This document shows positions 21,420 through 33,746 of a DNA stretch of 64,000 nucleotides, in pieces. The stretch is from Antedon bifida (Eukaryota; Echinodermata; Crinoidea; Comatulida; Antedonidae): positions 8,432,001 through 8,496,000 of the forward strand of contig OY727102.1 in NCBI GenBank assembly GCA_963402885.1. The letters are read 5' to 3'. The notes under the pieces are model-generated. The model was not told where the DNA came from, made no database searches, and saw only the letters and a program-made list of their open reading frames with translations. The position numbers and the translations under genes are program-made. Each line of letters starts with the position of its first letter. Within the stretch, counting starts at the first letter, position 1.

Positions 21420-22835
21420 TTTATTTTATTTTTATTCATATTCATCATTGTCACGTCAACATTGCCATCATATTTGTTTTCCTTTGTGGGTATCCAATTC
21501 ACCCTTACTTCTGTTGTACATGCTATGTTAATGTCACTTAATAATAGCTTTGTATCATTTTATTTTTGTGTCAGTTTCTCATAATAATTTAAATTAACTG
21601 CTTCTTTAGTATGTTTCATAGTATTATGTTAAACATTTTATTTTTAAATTTTCTTTTACATAATTTATATTTTAACCTTGTTGCACAATGGCTTTAAGAG
21701 ATTGACATTTGCTTTCAAAATCACAAATACTTAAACCGCCTTGATTTATTTTCCCAATTACTACCTTTCTTGATATCTTGTCCTTTTTTCATTCCATAAA
21801 AAGCTAAAAATGAAGGAGTTTACATTTTTTATGACATTTACACTATAGGTATAGGTAAGGCTAGTAGTGTAAATGTGCACTTATCAAACCAGTGTATAAT
21901 GGTAATCCATCTGTAGGGGGTACATATCTAATGAAATCGGTAGAGATTGTAGAAGATGGAAGTGGGAGTTTGTGTGGGTATATATTATTACTAGGCTAAT
22001 TTGTCTCTTGTGACCAACAGTCAGTTATGCTTCGAAGCCCAGAATGGTATTATTAAAGTCCTTATTTGAACAATACTTGTCTAATTTAAATTAAAAAGCA
22101 TTCACATATGTTGCCTTTACTAAGTCATATGCATTCCAGTGGTTTATTATTCTCAAGCTAAAAACGTGTTTTGTCAATTCCAAACCATTCTTCATTACAG
22201 GCTTATATAATTTCATATTATGCCCACAGGTAATGCTGCCTGTGAAGCTTGTGAATGAGCTGTATCTTTATTTCCTTCAAGCTTCTGCCAAAAGTGATCA
22301 GGTTGAAAACTTACCAACCATACTGGTGACTATGTCTATGAAGGTTTGATTACATAGCAATAACTCATTTATTATTTAACATCATATTTATACAGGAATT
22401 AACAATAAATACACTTGTTTTATAGTATGTTCCTGTCTGCGATACAAAAATTGAAATACAAGTTTCAGTTTTATGAAAAGAAATGAGATCTATAATTTAG
22501 AATTAAAAGTAATTGTTGAATATTTGATATCAATTGGTAAGTTTTTCCACACTTTTGCAACTCCAACTTTGAACTACGAGTTCATTTAAGGGTCATAGTG
22601 TGTATGCTATTATATAAAAATTGAAAACTTTAGACAGCCTTAATCATATGAGAAGTGACAAATTCAGAACATTGTGTACAAATAACAATTTATGCACACA
22701 TATTTTAACAAATTATTTAAGAATTTAATTTTTAGTGGCGGCCTTTTTGAAATTCAAGATGTCTGACAGATTATTGATATAACATAGTTAAGATTGTATA
22801 ATGGATAATACATTCAAACCGGGACTTGTTCCACA
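21420..22835. other. Intergenic AT-rich DNA
   Basis: I find no supported gene, RNA or repeat here on either strand. Confidence 0.4.
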
Positions 22836-22896
22836 TTCACCTAAAGGTGTCATTTAACAAATGTGGCGCAAATATTTGGTTTCTATTATGGCCCTG

Positions 22897-23916
22897 TGGC
22901 CGTATTCACCAATCTCACTTAGGCTAAGGGAAATACTTACCCTTAAAATTTAAGAATTCCCTTAACAAAGGGAAACACTTAAGGGGTATTCACAAATGAG
23001 TTAAGGGATTCACTTACCTAAGGAAAACACTTAATTTAAGGGTAAAACTTAAGGGTAAAAATAATCATAAATATTCATGAGTTGTCCCATTGTCCAATCA
23101 CAGAGGATTTAATTCCCCTATGGTCCAATCACTTTCCTCTCTAAAACTAATTTGCATATTTAAAAAAAGAGTAAAGGGGTTGGGGGGGGGGGGGGGGGGG
23201 GACGGGGAGGATGAAGAGAAAAGTGTATGGACGATGATCAATAAAAAGAAAATGGCAGTCAAAACAAAAACAAGTAAATGAATATTAAACCTAGACTAAT
23301 TTGTATGAGGATCAAGAAAAATAGGTCTAGCCTAGATGTTACTAACAAACCAACATTCTGTGTAGGCCTATGCATCCTAGGCTGGTTACTGGGCAGGCCT
23401 AGCATCTCTACCTAGCCTACTAGAATGGGGCTAATTTCTATTACAACGAAATGGGAAGCCATCTTCCACGAAAATAATGGCAGTCAAAACAAAACAAATA
23501 AATGAATATATAGGCATAGACTAATTTGTATGGTGGGGATCAGCAAAAAAAGGTCTAGGCCTAGGCCTAGATGCTACTCAAACCAAACATGAATCCTAGG
23601 CCGGTTAGTGGCCAGACCAACAGGGGACCTAGCATCTCTACCTAGCCTAGACTGGGGCCATCTACAAGTAGGCATAGTACTCGCACATACAGAATCGTCA
23701 GCACAACCATGGTACTGAATAGTTAAGGGAACTTTTAAGGGACCTCTGAGGTCCTTAAAAGTTAAGGGGAAAATAGACCAAGTTAAGGGTTTCCCTTAAC
23801 CTTAAACCCTTTGTGAATACCACTTAAGTGAAACCCTTAATATTTTCTTGATTTAAGGGAAATTCTTAGGATTTAAGGGAAATATCTCACTTAAGTGTGA
23901 TTGGTGAATACGGCCA
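22897..23916. mobile_element. PIF/Harbinger-like MITE F, complete
   Basis: TIRs TGGCCGTATTCACCAATC with inward TTAAGGGAAAT repeats; the target duplication is CTG (22894-22896, 23917-23919). The same G sequence without the insertion (GGCCCTG then GACTC or AACTC) occurs at about 28201 and 61967, so the borders are exact. The 1,020-bp interior includes a 20-G run and no transposase. The superfamily is inferred from tip sequence and duplication length. Confidence 0.85.
23182..23201 (+). repeat. Uninterrupted run of 20 G
   Basis: The homopolymer lies inside MITE F. It has G-quadruplex potential, and its length is prone to sequencing error. Confidence 0.85.
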
Positions 23917-24166
23917 CTGGACTCTTGGGCAACACCCTTAAAATAGTCCTGCGACCGCCCCTGTTAGCTTACCGCGCAACGCGTTCATCGCGTCGCATGG
24001 TAGCATAATTGCGCGCTAGGTATCCATCACAACAGCTAGCTATAGCAACTTAACAACACAAATCATCTACAGCTTGATATATCAACTGTGTATGAAATAC
24101 TGAGCGATAAATTCCGAATTATCTTCGTAATTATTATCAATTTAATTAAGTTATTGCGTACAAACA

Positions 24167-27148
24167 ATGGAAAAGGTTCCAACGAACCGTGGTGAGTGGA
24201 GAAATCATTTAGAAACTTTTTATATAAATAGAAATAATAGTTGAAATGAATGACATTTTTTGTTTGTTTTTTGGACACGATAAATTTCTTCACTGTGAAA
24301 ATATTCACCCATCATTAGGATAGACCTATATTAATTGTGTGTGGCCAGAAGATAAATTGCCTAGGTAGCTTTACAGTGTACTTATCCTTTTTAAATGTTT
24401 GCAGACATAATTGTCAACGAAACGTTCGGGCCTGTCATCCAAGGACTAAAACCAATATCGAGTTTCAGTGGGAAGACAAAGGCACAAGGAAACGATGTTA
24501 CAAAGACCAGCATCAATGATTTGGCAGTCAAGCCAAAGGTTGAACGTCATCAGCACAGGATTAAGCCACCAGTTGCACCAAAACCAGAGAAGAAAAGTGT
24601 AAAAATGATGGCTTATTCAATCCATGATGGTAATATTGTAAAAGGGGACAAGTTGCATCAGATTAAGCCACCAGTTGCACCAGAACCAGCGAAGAAAAGT
24701 GTAAGAATGATGGCTTATTCAATCCATGATGGCAATATTGTAAAAGGGGACAAGTTGCATCAGATTAAGCCACCAGTTGCACCAAAACCATCAAAGAAAA
24801 GTGCAAAAAAGATGGCGCATTCAATCCAAGGTGATGGCAATATTGTAAAAGAGGACAAGTTTCATCAGATTAAGCCACCAGTTGCACCAAAACCAGCGAA
24901 GAAAAGCGTAAAAAAGATGGAGCATTCAATCCAAGGTGATGACAATATTGTAAACCAGGACAAGTTTCACCAGATTAAGCCACCAGTTGCACCAAAACCA
25001 GCAAAGAAAAATGTAAAAAAGATGGCGCATTCAATCCAAGGTGATGGCAATATTGTAAAAGAGGACAAGTTAAAAAAGCCACCCAAAATAATCGGCTGGG
25101 CGAAACTCCTTGGCAACACCAAAACAAGAGGTGCATCTGTGAAAAATATGACACAGAACTTAATGCAGGTAAATAGACAGGTACTGTACGGACGGACACA
25201 ATAATGCCATTTCTTTTTTTGTCTGTTATTCACAGGATTTAGTGCATCTCTCACAATCATCATGATTTTTCTCAACTGGTGGCCATATCCTAAAGTTTAT
25301 TTTTTAATGCCTCATTTGACTGTTTTATGAATTTTATATACATTTTACAAGTAATTTACATAGTGTATATGTAATTACATTGTTGTGTGGTAAACAATTA
25401 ACGATTCTTTTCTAAGAAGAACATGGACATTTTTTAGTACTGTTAGCTGCTTTAATTATACCCATATTCATCGTTTAATTTTACAGGCTTCTCATGTTGA
25501 AGACATCCCAGTTACACGAAAATCAACTCGAAATATGGCAGATAGTTTTGTTGATAAAAAGGTTGAAGATATGCCGAATAAGTCAAAACCATCACTTGCT
25601 GGTGATGAGAGCGATGATGAGGATGAGCTATTTTATGATGCACTTTCAGGTACTTATTACAATCAATCTAGTGTAAAAAAGATGGCGCATTCAATCCAAG
25701 ATGATGACAATATTGTAAAAGAGGACAAGTTTCATCATATTATTAAGCCACCAGTTGCACCAAAACCAGCGAAGAAAAGTGTAAAAAAGATGGCGCATTC
25801 AATCCAAGGTGATGACAATATTGTAAAAGAGGACAAGTTGAAAAAGCCACCCAAAATAATCGGCTGGGCGAAACTCCTTGGCAACACCAAGACAAGAAGT
25901 GCATCTGTGAAAAATATGACCCAGAACTTTATGCAGGACAACAGTGGATTGGATTGGAGCGACGATGAGGATGAGATATTTTATGATGCACTTTCGGGTA
26001 CTTATTACAATCAATCTAATTATTTCTCTTATTTTGTTTTTTTTAAAACCTTACATGGATGTAATAATGTACAAAATGTCACACAATATTTGCATTTTAC
26101 AGACTTGAATGACATTTTTGATGAACCTCAATGCATCAGTGGTTCTGAAGATATTAAGAATCATGTGCAAGATGTAGAAAGCATAAGAAAGGTCAGTGAC
26201 CTGGATGTCACCACCAAGGCAGCAGCTGCAGCCATTGAAGTCTTCGACAATAACATGTTCCTTGACGATAGTACCCCAGATGCCGTCGCAGTCACTACAA
26301 AAGTGAAGGATTACATTGGAGAAATTGACAAAAATGCCGTGGATGAGTACATCTCCGGCATTATCTCAACCAGCATGAAGACTGTCGATGTAACCAACAC
26401 CTTGGTTGACAACACCATCTCTGACATTAATATTGACGACACATTGTCTAACGGCAAGATTGACGAAACTGCCTCTGATCCCAAGATTGATGACACTCTC
26501 ACCGATGGCAAGATTTACAACACCATCCTTGATGTTGAAATTGATGACCCCATCCCTGATGTTGAGATTGACATGAATGCAGTCAGACAGTATGTAGCTG
26601 AAATTATTCGCTACAGCAGTTATGTCATCGCCATGGACAAGGCAGATGAAAAGGATACTAAGACTTTCGAAAACGACGTTTCAACCTGCAAGCCAAGCGA
26701 AGGTGATTTATTTTATTACATAAAAATAAACATGCATTTTATTATGTTTTTTTAATTAGTAATACAAATAGTACTATATTATTAAAAACAAACATTGCAT
26801 TTATTCCTTACAGACAATTTGGCTGGTGATGTCCCTGCTAAACAGAATTCTACAGATGTACCACGAGCAGGAATTTTCAGGCGGCTTTTCCGCAGACTTA
26901 GACGAGGCATTCGTAATATCAGTTGCCACGAAACACTGACAGAGGAAATCCAGGATACTACCGGTGAAGATATCGACAGCACAGATGCCAGTGCCAATGA
27001 CGCCAGTGCCAATGACGCCAGTGCCAATGAAGTCAGTGCCAATGACGCCAGCAATGTCAGTGAACTTGCGGCAAATGATGAAGACAGAATTGTTCACAAT
27101 ACTTCACGCCACAGGTTCCTCTCTGCATTGTTATGCTACAAACACTAA
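24167..27148 (+). CDS. KPPVAPKP-repeat protein, copy 1 (5 exons, 744 aa)
   Basis: Exons 24167-24191, 24405-25168, 25487-25997, 26103-26702 and 26814-27148; all GT-AG, phases 1,0,1,1. The start MEKVPTNR was chosen because its GTGAGT donor joins in phase to the exon with DIIVNETFGP. Exon 2 carries five units of 34-35 residues centred on IKPPVAPKP, a proline pattern that SH3 domains often bind, alternating with lysine-rich MAHSIQGDGNIVKEDK. Exon 3 repeats the tail block KKPPKIIGWAKLLGNTKTR and the acidic block EDELFYDALSGTYYNQS. Exon 4 has Asp/Ile repeats and two related helices (EIDKNAVDEYISGII, EIDMNAVRQYVAEII). Exon 5 has an Arg-rich patch and SANDA repeats. No signal or membrane segment. Function unknown; a cytoplasmic scaffold is inferred. 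Confidence 0.72.
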
Positions 27149-27605
27149 TCAAGTGCAATATTATACAGAATCAACTACTTATCAATATTACTGCAAAACC
27201 ATTGGATTTTATAACTATATATTATATTTTTTGACCAGAATGATACATATTATGTCTCATATTTATATCAAATGCTTACAAATATAAGATTTCAAAGATT
27301 TTCAAAATATTGCCTTTGCGTTTATTATTTGCCTTCGTGTTCAATGTTCATTCACATCTGAGACTACAAATTTTACCAGTTAATGCTGATGAGGTTGAAT
27401 ATGACCATGGTGATGATGTGATACACTATACATATTATACATACATACACTATTATATCTATTCAATATCCACTAGAAAAATAGATGATGATGTTGAAAC
27501 AGAAAATGAATAATAATAAATCTAAAAGAACTCAAGAAATACATTAATTTCTCTATAAAAAAGTTTATTAACATTGGATGTTTTAGCAAATTAATTCATT
27601 ATTAA
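27149..27605. other. 3' flank of KPPVAPKP gene copy 1
   Basis: An AT-rich tail with AATAAA at 27515-27520 that could serve as the poly(A) signal. A short open frame at 27310-27513 has no support. Confidence 0.45.
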
Positions 27606-28251
27606 AAACAAAATTCAGCAAAATTTGAATTATCAAATTAAGCCATACTGACATGATCCAAATTGATTGACTGCAGCGTAAAATTAACCGCGCACAATTT
27701 AACGGCGGTCAGCGGATTAGGATTTTTTTTCCGTTTTCCACGTCCGTAAAATTTGGCCGAGTTTCCGTAGTAATTACGGACATTGCGAACTTTGAAATAA
27801 CGGTGTTTAATTGCTTCTTTCTGCAAATTTCGATCATATTTTCTTTTCTAGAGTGTGTTTTAAGCAACACAATTTTACTGACTTATTCAGCATTTATTTC
27901 AAAATAATACAATTCAAAGTTTTGCTCAATATATTTATAGCAGCAGCTTCACATTTTTGTCTAACTTTTTTAAATTATTAATTAATAGGCCTAGTAATTA
28001 ATTTGTATTAGTCGGGAACTGAACGCAAAAAAATGTTATCCTTAGTCGCGTGTGTTTTACTGGCGGAAAAAATAGGTGGGATACTGCTGATAGATATTAG
28101 AGTGTCATTTCCGGCGTGAATTTTACGTGCGAGTGTACCATTTCCGGCCACCTAAAGGTGTCATTTAACAAATGTGGCGCAAATATTTGGTTTCTATTAT
28201 GGCCCTGGACTCTTGGGCAACACCCTTAAAATAGTCCTGCGACCGCCCCTG
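27606..28251 (+). mobile_element. G-family (hAT-like) element, copy 2
   Basis: Nearly identical to 61420-62014 (GATTGACTGCAGCGTAAAAT; GGACTCTTGGGCAACACCC), ending GTCCTGCGACCGCCCCTG. The left terminus seen in the complete copy is missing. It carries the empty F site. It lies just downstream of KPPVAPKP gene copy 1. Confidence 0.75.
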
Positions 28252-29170
28252 TATTGGTGATAGTCTGATTTTAAATAGGGTTTATTTGAATGTTAACGGC
28301 CATCTTGAATTTGGTCCTTAAAATGTATTTTCCTTATATTATCAAGATATGAAATTTTGCTTCTAACAAAAAATATACACGACATTCATATAAACGACAT
28401 ACTGTAGGCCTACCAGCCTACACTATGATCATAGTGGACAACTCAATAGTAGAAGTGGTACAAGTACGATATAAGTTGACTTTTGTAAAAAACAAGTCCA
28501 TTAAGAAGAATGATTACTTCCGTTATTGTATCAAATTCCGTCATATTTCATTTCGGAAGGATTGAATCCGTGTTTTCCTTCCACATTCGTTTGTTTATCT
28601 TAGCTTTTTCAATGATGTCTCGAAATCAAAACGACCAGGAAATGTGTATTTAAACAAATACAGACAGAAAAAAATAAGTTCGTTACATAATAGAGACTAA
28701 ATGAATTCCTTATGATTACAGACATTTAGAATAACAATTCAACACACGTCTGGTTGGATGACGTTGCTTTTTAGATTGAACTACTGATACACTTGTGGTT
28801 TACAGTGGACGTACCAACTAATAGAAAGCTTACGATAAGCGTGTAGATAAATAAATGGAAATGCTGGAAGATTGCTATCATTTCATTTCATTTATTTATT
28901 CGACCAATACACATTTACAGAACAGAAACAAAGCACAATGGTCAGGGGCAACTAAAGCAAAACAATTACTATAACTCAAAGAGTCAGTTGCCCCTTATCA
29001 GAATAGTTTCAACTCCGTCGCCAATGCCTCAAATGTTGCACCTGTATGCAGGGGTAGAATTAGATTGAAATTAAGTGCATGGATTAAATAGCAAATGTAT
29101 CCATGCATTGAGACACACAGGGATATGCAGCCAATGGTACTATGGATTAGACGGAAAAACAATGGAAAGT
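28252..29170. other. Intergenic DNA, no gene seen
   Basis: AT-rich. A TTCATTTATTTATTCGACC stretch at about 28888 resembles the tail of a minus-strand retroelement, but nothing coding follows. Confidence 0.4.
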
Positions 29171-29174
29171 TTCT

Positions 29175-29510
29175 CTATATCTATATATAAATTTACGTAA
29201 GGTCAAAATTCGGTAAATCGCGCCTTACTTCTATATTATTTCCTCGATGGTATATAAAGTTGGTTCATACATTCGGTACTGATTTTAACCACCTGATGTA
29301 ACCCTATTTACTAATTAAATTGAGTTAGATAATTAGTTATTGACAATTAAAACGAATTTAAGTTCAACGATTTGCCCCAAATATGGGTGTTTTCCGATCG
29401 TGGTATACACTGTCTAATGGATGTCCATCTTGAAAAATACCCGCACACAATAATACGAGGAGGCTTCGAATTTTCCTATTTCCTCCTACGATAATCTATA
29501 TATTATTGCT
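29175..29510 (+). mobile_element. H-family fragment (5' end of the candidate Helitron)
   Basis: Begins ATCTATATATAAATTTACG and continues through AAATCGCGCC, CTCGATGGTATATAAAGTTGG and TAACCCTATTTACTAATTAA, matching the inverse of the ends of the copies at 17127 and 41575. It is truncated at the other end. Confidence 0.55.
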
Positions 29511-29879
29511 ACTAAATTCTTCGCGTATTTTACGTATCTCCTCCAAAACCACTGAACGGTACGTGCTCCCATTTGGCACACTGATGTTTATTGATATGGG
29601 CCGCGCACGCAATTTTCCTGAATTTTAAGGATAAACACTAACAAAAGGCAAAAAATAACAGTAATTTGACCACGTTTCGCGAGTTGTTACGTCAGGTATT
29701 AACTACACAACCGTCTCCGTTGTGTACCGCAATGGCCTGATCTACAAATATCATGTCGAGCCGCCGAATTAAAACGGTGTTTAGTCTCGGTAGCCGCCCA
29801 ACCGTATATCGACTGATCCGCGTCGTTGAAGTTTTAATTAATTACACCTATCCTTGGAACAGAATATATGTTGTAAATC

Positions 29880-29972
29880 ACGGTTTGGCTCAGTGAGTAA
29901 AACGCCGTGGCCATTGAAATTAATGCTTAGTATAGTAGGTTCGAGTTTGAATCCGCGATATGTGTAAATAAT
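29880..29972 (+). repeat. tRNA-like segment, possible SINE head
   Basis: TGGCTCAGTGAGTAAAACG resembles a pol III A box and GGTTCGAGTTTGAATCC resembles a B box at usual spacing. No clean cloverleaf forms. The call is tentative. Confidence 0.35.
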
Positions 29973-29989
29973 AAGTATCTCCGCTTAAA

Positions 29990-30240
29990 GCAAAACATCT
30001 AAACCACAATGTAATTAAAGAAGTAGCAAAAAAAATACCAAACCTCACGTAAAAAAATTGCAAAATATAAAAAACCATTAAAATGTTAAAAATGTAAATG
30101 AAATTTAACCAAAAAAAGCACACACAAATACAATAAAAAATATCAAATATAAAAGTTTGTGTCCGATCCGAGCGGATCATCTAATTTCGATTAGTGAGTG
30201 CACTTTTTGTGTTGATTTTAAAGTCCGTTTTATTATTCCA
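29990..30240 (+). repeat. Dispersed repeat J, copy 1
   Basis: The inverse of 53310-53545: both share TCATCTAATTTCGA, TTTTTGTGTTGATTT and TTGCAAAATATAAAAAACCAT. The family is unknown. Confidence 0.6.
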
Positions 30241-30699
30241 ATACTCGCATCTTAATTCATATTTATATTTTATCATTAAAATGTTAATCTTCCGACTGAT
30301 TAACAGACGCCACTTTCTGATGCGCACCCTAGATTAGTATGCACACAGTCCCATATCCAGTATTGCTTTCATTTTGTAGCTTACAGATATTTCAAAGTAA
30401 ATAAAAGGAATACTCCGTGTATAACAAACTCAATGGCCGTAAATAGTTTCGAATCAACTCAATGGCTTCCAGAATAAATTTTTAAAAAGGGTCATCGTGC
30501 ATTCTGAAGAATTATTTTCATTTTAAAAATGCTGTATTTTTTTTACAATTTTCAGCACTTTTGTCAACAAATGTTGTCATTTGTAATCTGCTCGTTTAGC
30601 GTTATTTTAATTCGGAATGGTATACAATTTGGTGAATGTACTAAGAATGGTAAGTAAAATGCGATTTGTACAAAAAAAACTATTTTTTACGCATCACGC

Positions 30700-32550
30700 A
30701 CGCAAAAACATGTTTTTGCGCAGTAAATTTTTGAAACACGCAAATGGCCTAATTCATGCTCTAAATTGATCAAAAGGTAATTTTCATCTTTTTAAATTTT
30801 TAACGCGCGGTTTTACTGCTAATATTTTTACCCGCCACCTGAAGTTGACGTATAGTGAATTTTATGGATATTTTGAGTTATTGAGATATGATTGATAATG
30901 TGATTTCACAAAAAGTTAAATTGTTTGAAAGATATTGTAAAATTGTTGTGATCATTGACTTGCATACATTGTAGAATAGGTGAAATTACGGAACCCGCCA
31001 CTTATTCCCATTTTCAACATGATGACGTTATCAAAATGAAACACTAAGATAGCAATTTCGGAAGAAGATTATCTCAGAAACAACATATTATTACGTGTAG
31101 AAGAAATTTGAATACGTAAAGTATAGATGCGCGCTCTTTTTAATGCGATGAACTATGACGCAAAAGATGAAAATACGACATTTTTATTTAACTGGCCATA
31201 TGATGACGTCATTTGATTGGCAAAATGTTCAAATGAATTCGTATCTACAATCCAATAGCTTCCAGAAACGTTTTAATAATGATTATCAATTTCACCAACG
31301 TTATTTAAATTTTTAGACATTATGTCATAAAAATTTAAAAATTTTTAAATCATGCGCACGATAGTTGATTGACCTAGACAATATTAAAATCTCGGGGGAA
31401 ATGGAATACAGATAAGTGAGATGCGCTCTATTGAATGTGATCAGTAGCAATAACAAAAGAGACAAACATCTACGTCACAACTGCACTGTATATGTTATAC
31501 AGTGTAGCATAGATGAAATTACGAGACCCATCTTTTAATCTAATTTAACACGATAGCGTCATCAAAGTGGCATGTAAAGAAAACAATTTTAGAAGATAAT
31601 TATCTAAATAATTACATTATTAACAATTTGAAGAAGTTTGGCCACGTACAAACAAGATGCGCGCTCTTTTAAATGCAACAAACATTTACGAAAGAGATGA
31701 AAATCTGACTTTTTAAATTCAGCTGGCCATATGATGACATCATGACATCAGATAGACAAAATTTGTTTATGAATTCATCTACAATTCAACAGCTTCCACA
31801 ATAAGTTTTAATCACGTGGGTCACTTTTCATTCCGATGAGCTATAACAGATTAAAATATACTGTAAAGATGAAATTAAATAACTCGCGTTATTCTAATTG
31901 TTGTATATGATGAAGTAATAACAATTATTATGTTTGTAACACATGTGAAAGGAAATTGATTTAGCAAAAACATATTCAAATCTAGGAAAAAAAGGGGAAC
32001 GTATTATAGCGATGCGCTCTATTCAATGGGATTAAGTAGGCCTACAAAAGAGAAAAAAATCCTATTTAAAAAAAATTTCAAGTGGCCATGTGGTGACGTC
32101 AGAACATGCGGTGGGTACAAATTTTACATGAATTGATATCAACTCATCAGCTTCCACAATAAAGTTTAAACAAGGCCATATACATGGCTGCAGTCGCGTG
32201 CTCAAATTTGAGTTAGTGTTTACCGACCAACCGACCGACATAGTGAGCTGTAGAGTCGCGTGCAAAAATGGGGGTAACCAGCCATCCCGAGGAGCTGCTA
32301 TACCTGATTAAACAAAATGACAAAAATTAATTTTGCTCATATTAAACTTTCAAATGCGCGTGCGCGCGAAATTTTGTGTGGAATACGCCTTTTTTATTCC
32401 ATAGAAATTTGACCCATGATATGATTTATAATTTTATTAAGTTTAATTAACAAATGTTTGTTGGTTCTAAAGTTATGATCAGTCACAGTAATTCATAAAA
32501 TCGCGCGTAACTTACGCTACGCAACATCGTCAAAAAGCTTGGCTGCACAT
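30700..32550. repeat. Diverged tandem repeat region
   Basis: The motifs GATGCGCGCTCT or GATGCGCTCT (about 31130, 31420, 31657, 32010), GGCCATATGATGACGTCAT (about 31195, 31724, 32088) and AGCTTCCACAATAA recur 240-350 bp apart with heavy divergence. Related words (TATGACGTCATTATATGGCC at about 3020) occur in the first intron of the acidic gene. No coding sequence. Confidence 0.5.
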
Positions 32551-33746
32551 ATACACTGCAAAGTCAATATTTTGACAAAGTTATACAAAGTTATGTTCAC
32601 AAACATTAGGAGATATGCTGTTCACAAACATTAGGATATGCTGTCCACAAAAATCGTGGAAAGAATAAAGAAGATGAAAGAAGAAGATCCCGACAATCAC
32701 AAGGGTTATCCGCAACAAGTGGATAACCAAAAAACATAGAAAAAAGCAAGATGATTACAAGGAGTTATCCGCTTGTAGTGGATAACTAATAATAATTAAT
32801 ATAGATATAGATAATAACAAAAATTTCATACAATAACAATAGGTAATCATTTTATTCTAAATGATCACCTAATTATACAAGTACAGTCAGTACCAGTGTT
32901 TGAAACAGTTTTTATCCTTTTACTCTTAAGCTCTCTACACTTTATGTGACAATTAAATGTGCCCATTTTAAGGACACAATGATTTTTGGGCACATCACAC
33001 AATTTTCATCAAACTGATAGTGTATTATTCATTAAAAAAACAAACAATTAGCATTATTACTAGAGTGTTTGGTTATAATTGAGTATACAGTATTCTACAA
33101 TAAACAATAGACATTTTAGAATAGCCATCTAAATGCATATTATATTTTAGTAATTGTACCTTTTAATAAGCATTTACTGGTATTAACATTAATTAATAAT
33201 TTGGAATGAATTGTGCATAAATAGGATAAGTAGAATTTTGTAAACATGTTCACTGTACAACCAAAACTAATGAAGAAGATTCTCTACATTAAGCAACTGA
33301 ATTCTCCCAACACAAAAATTGTCTGACTATATAATATCTTATTATCAGATTTTGATATAATATGTTCCCTTTTACCAATTCAGTAATGTTGATTCATATA
33401 TATATTTATGGTAAGCTAACTTAACATGATTTTGCTAATTAATTATTTGGGAAAAGAACATTAATATCTGCTTGATTTGAATATAGACACACTGTACATT
33501 TATAGTGGCATTGAAGAAAACAAATCCTAAATGTCAACTTAAGACCTGGTTTGCTATTTAACACAGATATGTTGTTTTTCTTTACAATATAAGTGCTTCT
33601 AGTAAATAACTAAAACAAATGAGCCTAGCAGTCGGTGGAAGAGGTATGAATGCCAGGCTAGTGATCTGAAAGTAAAGTAGTGGCTTCAAGCCTACTGGAG
33701 AACAACATGTACGAGTTCAGCAAAACATCTGAATAAACAAAGCTGA
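32551..33746. other. 3' flank of PTS
   Basis: AT-rich, probably including the PTS 3' untranslated region. TTTATT at 32851 (AATAAA on the minus strand) is one possible signal. Nothing else is recognised. Confidence 0.4.

Larger units (their letters stand above)
22836..23963 (+). mobile_element. G-family (hAT-like) right end, copy 1, interrupted by F
   Basis: Only the right portion is present, starting CACCTAAAGGTGTCATTTAAC and ending GTCCTGCGACCGCCCCTG. The complete copy at 61262-62014 shows the other terminus. The 3-bp-flanked F element is inserted after GGCCCTG. The sequence beyond the end (TTAGCTTACCGCG) is identical to that after the copy at 62014, because this end and the following gene belong to one duplicated block. 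Confidence 0.75.

Noticed and set aside
24394..24404. ATG at 24395 region as the start of the KPPVAPKP gene
   Set aside because: The bases are a splice acceptor (TTTGCAG); a better first exon with GTGAGT donor and matching phase exists at 24167, conserved in copy 2.
27310..27513. Small plus-strand frame after gene copy 1
   Set aside because: Low complexity, no splice signals, no homology; it lies in the probable 3' flank.
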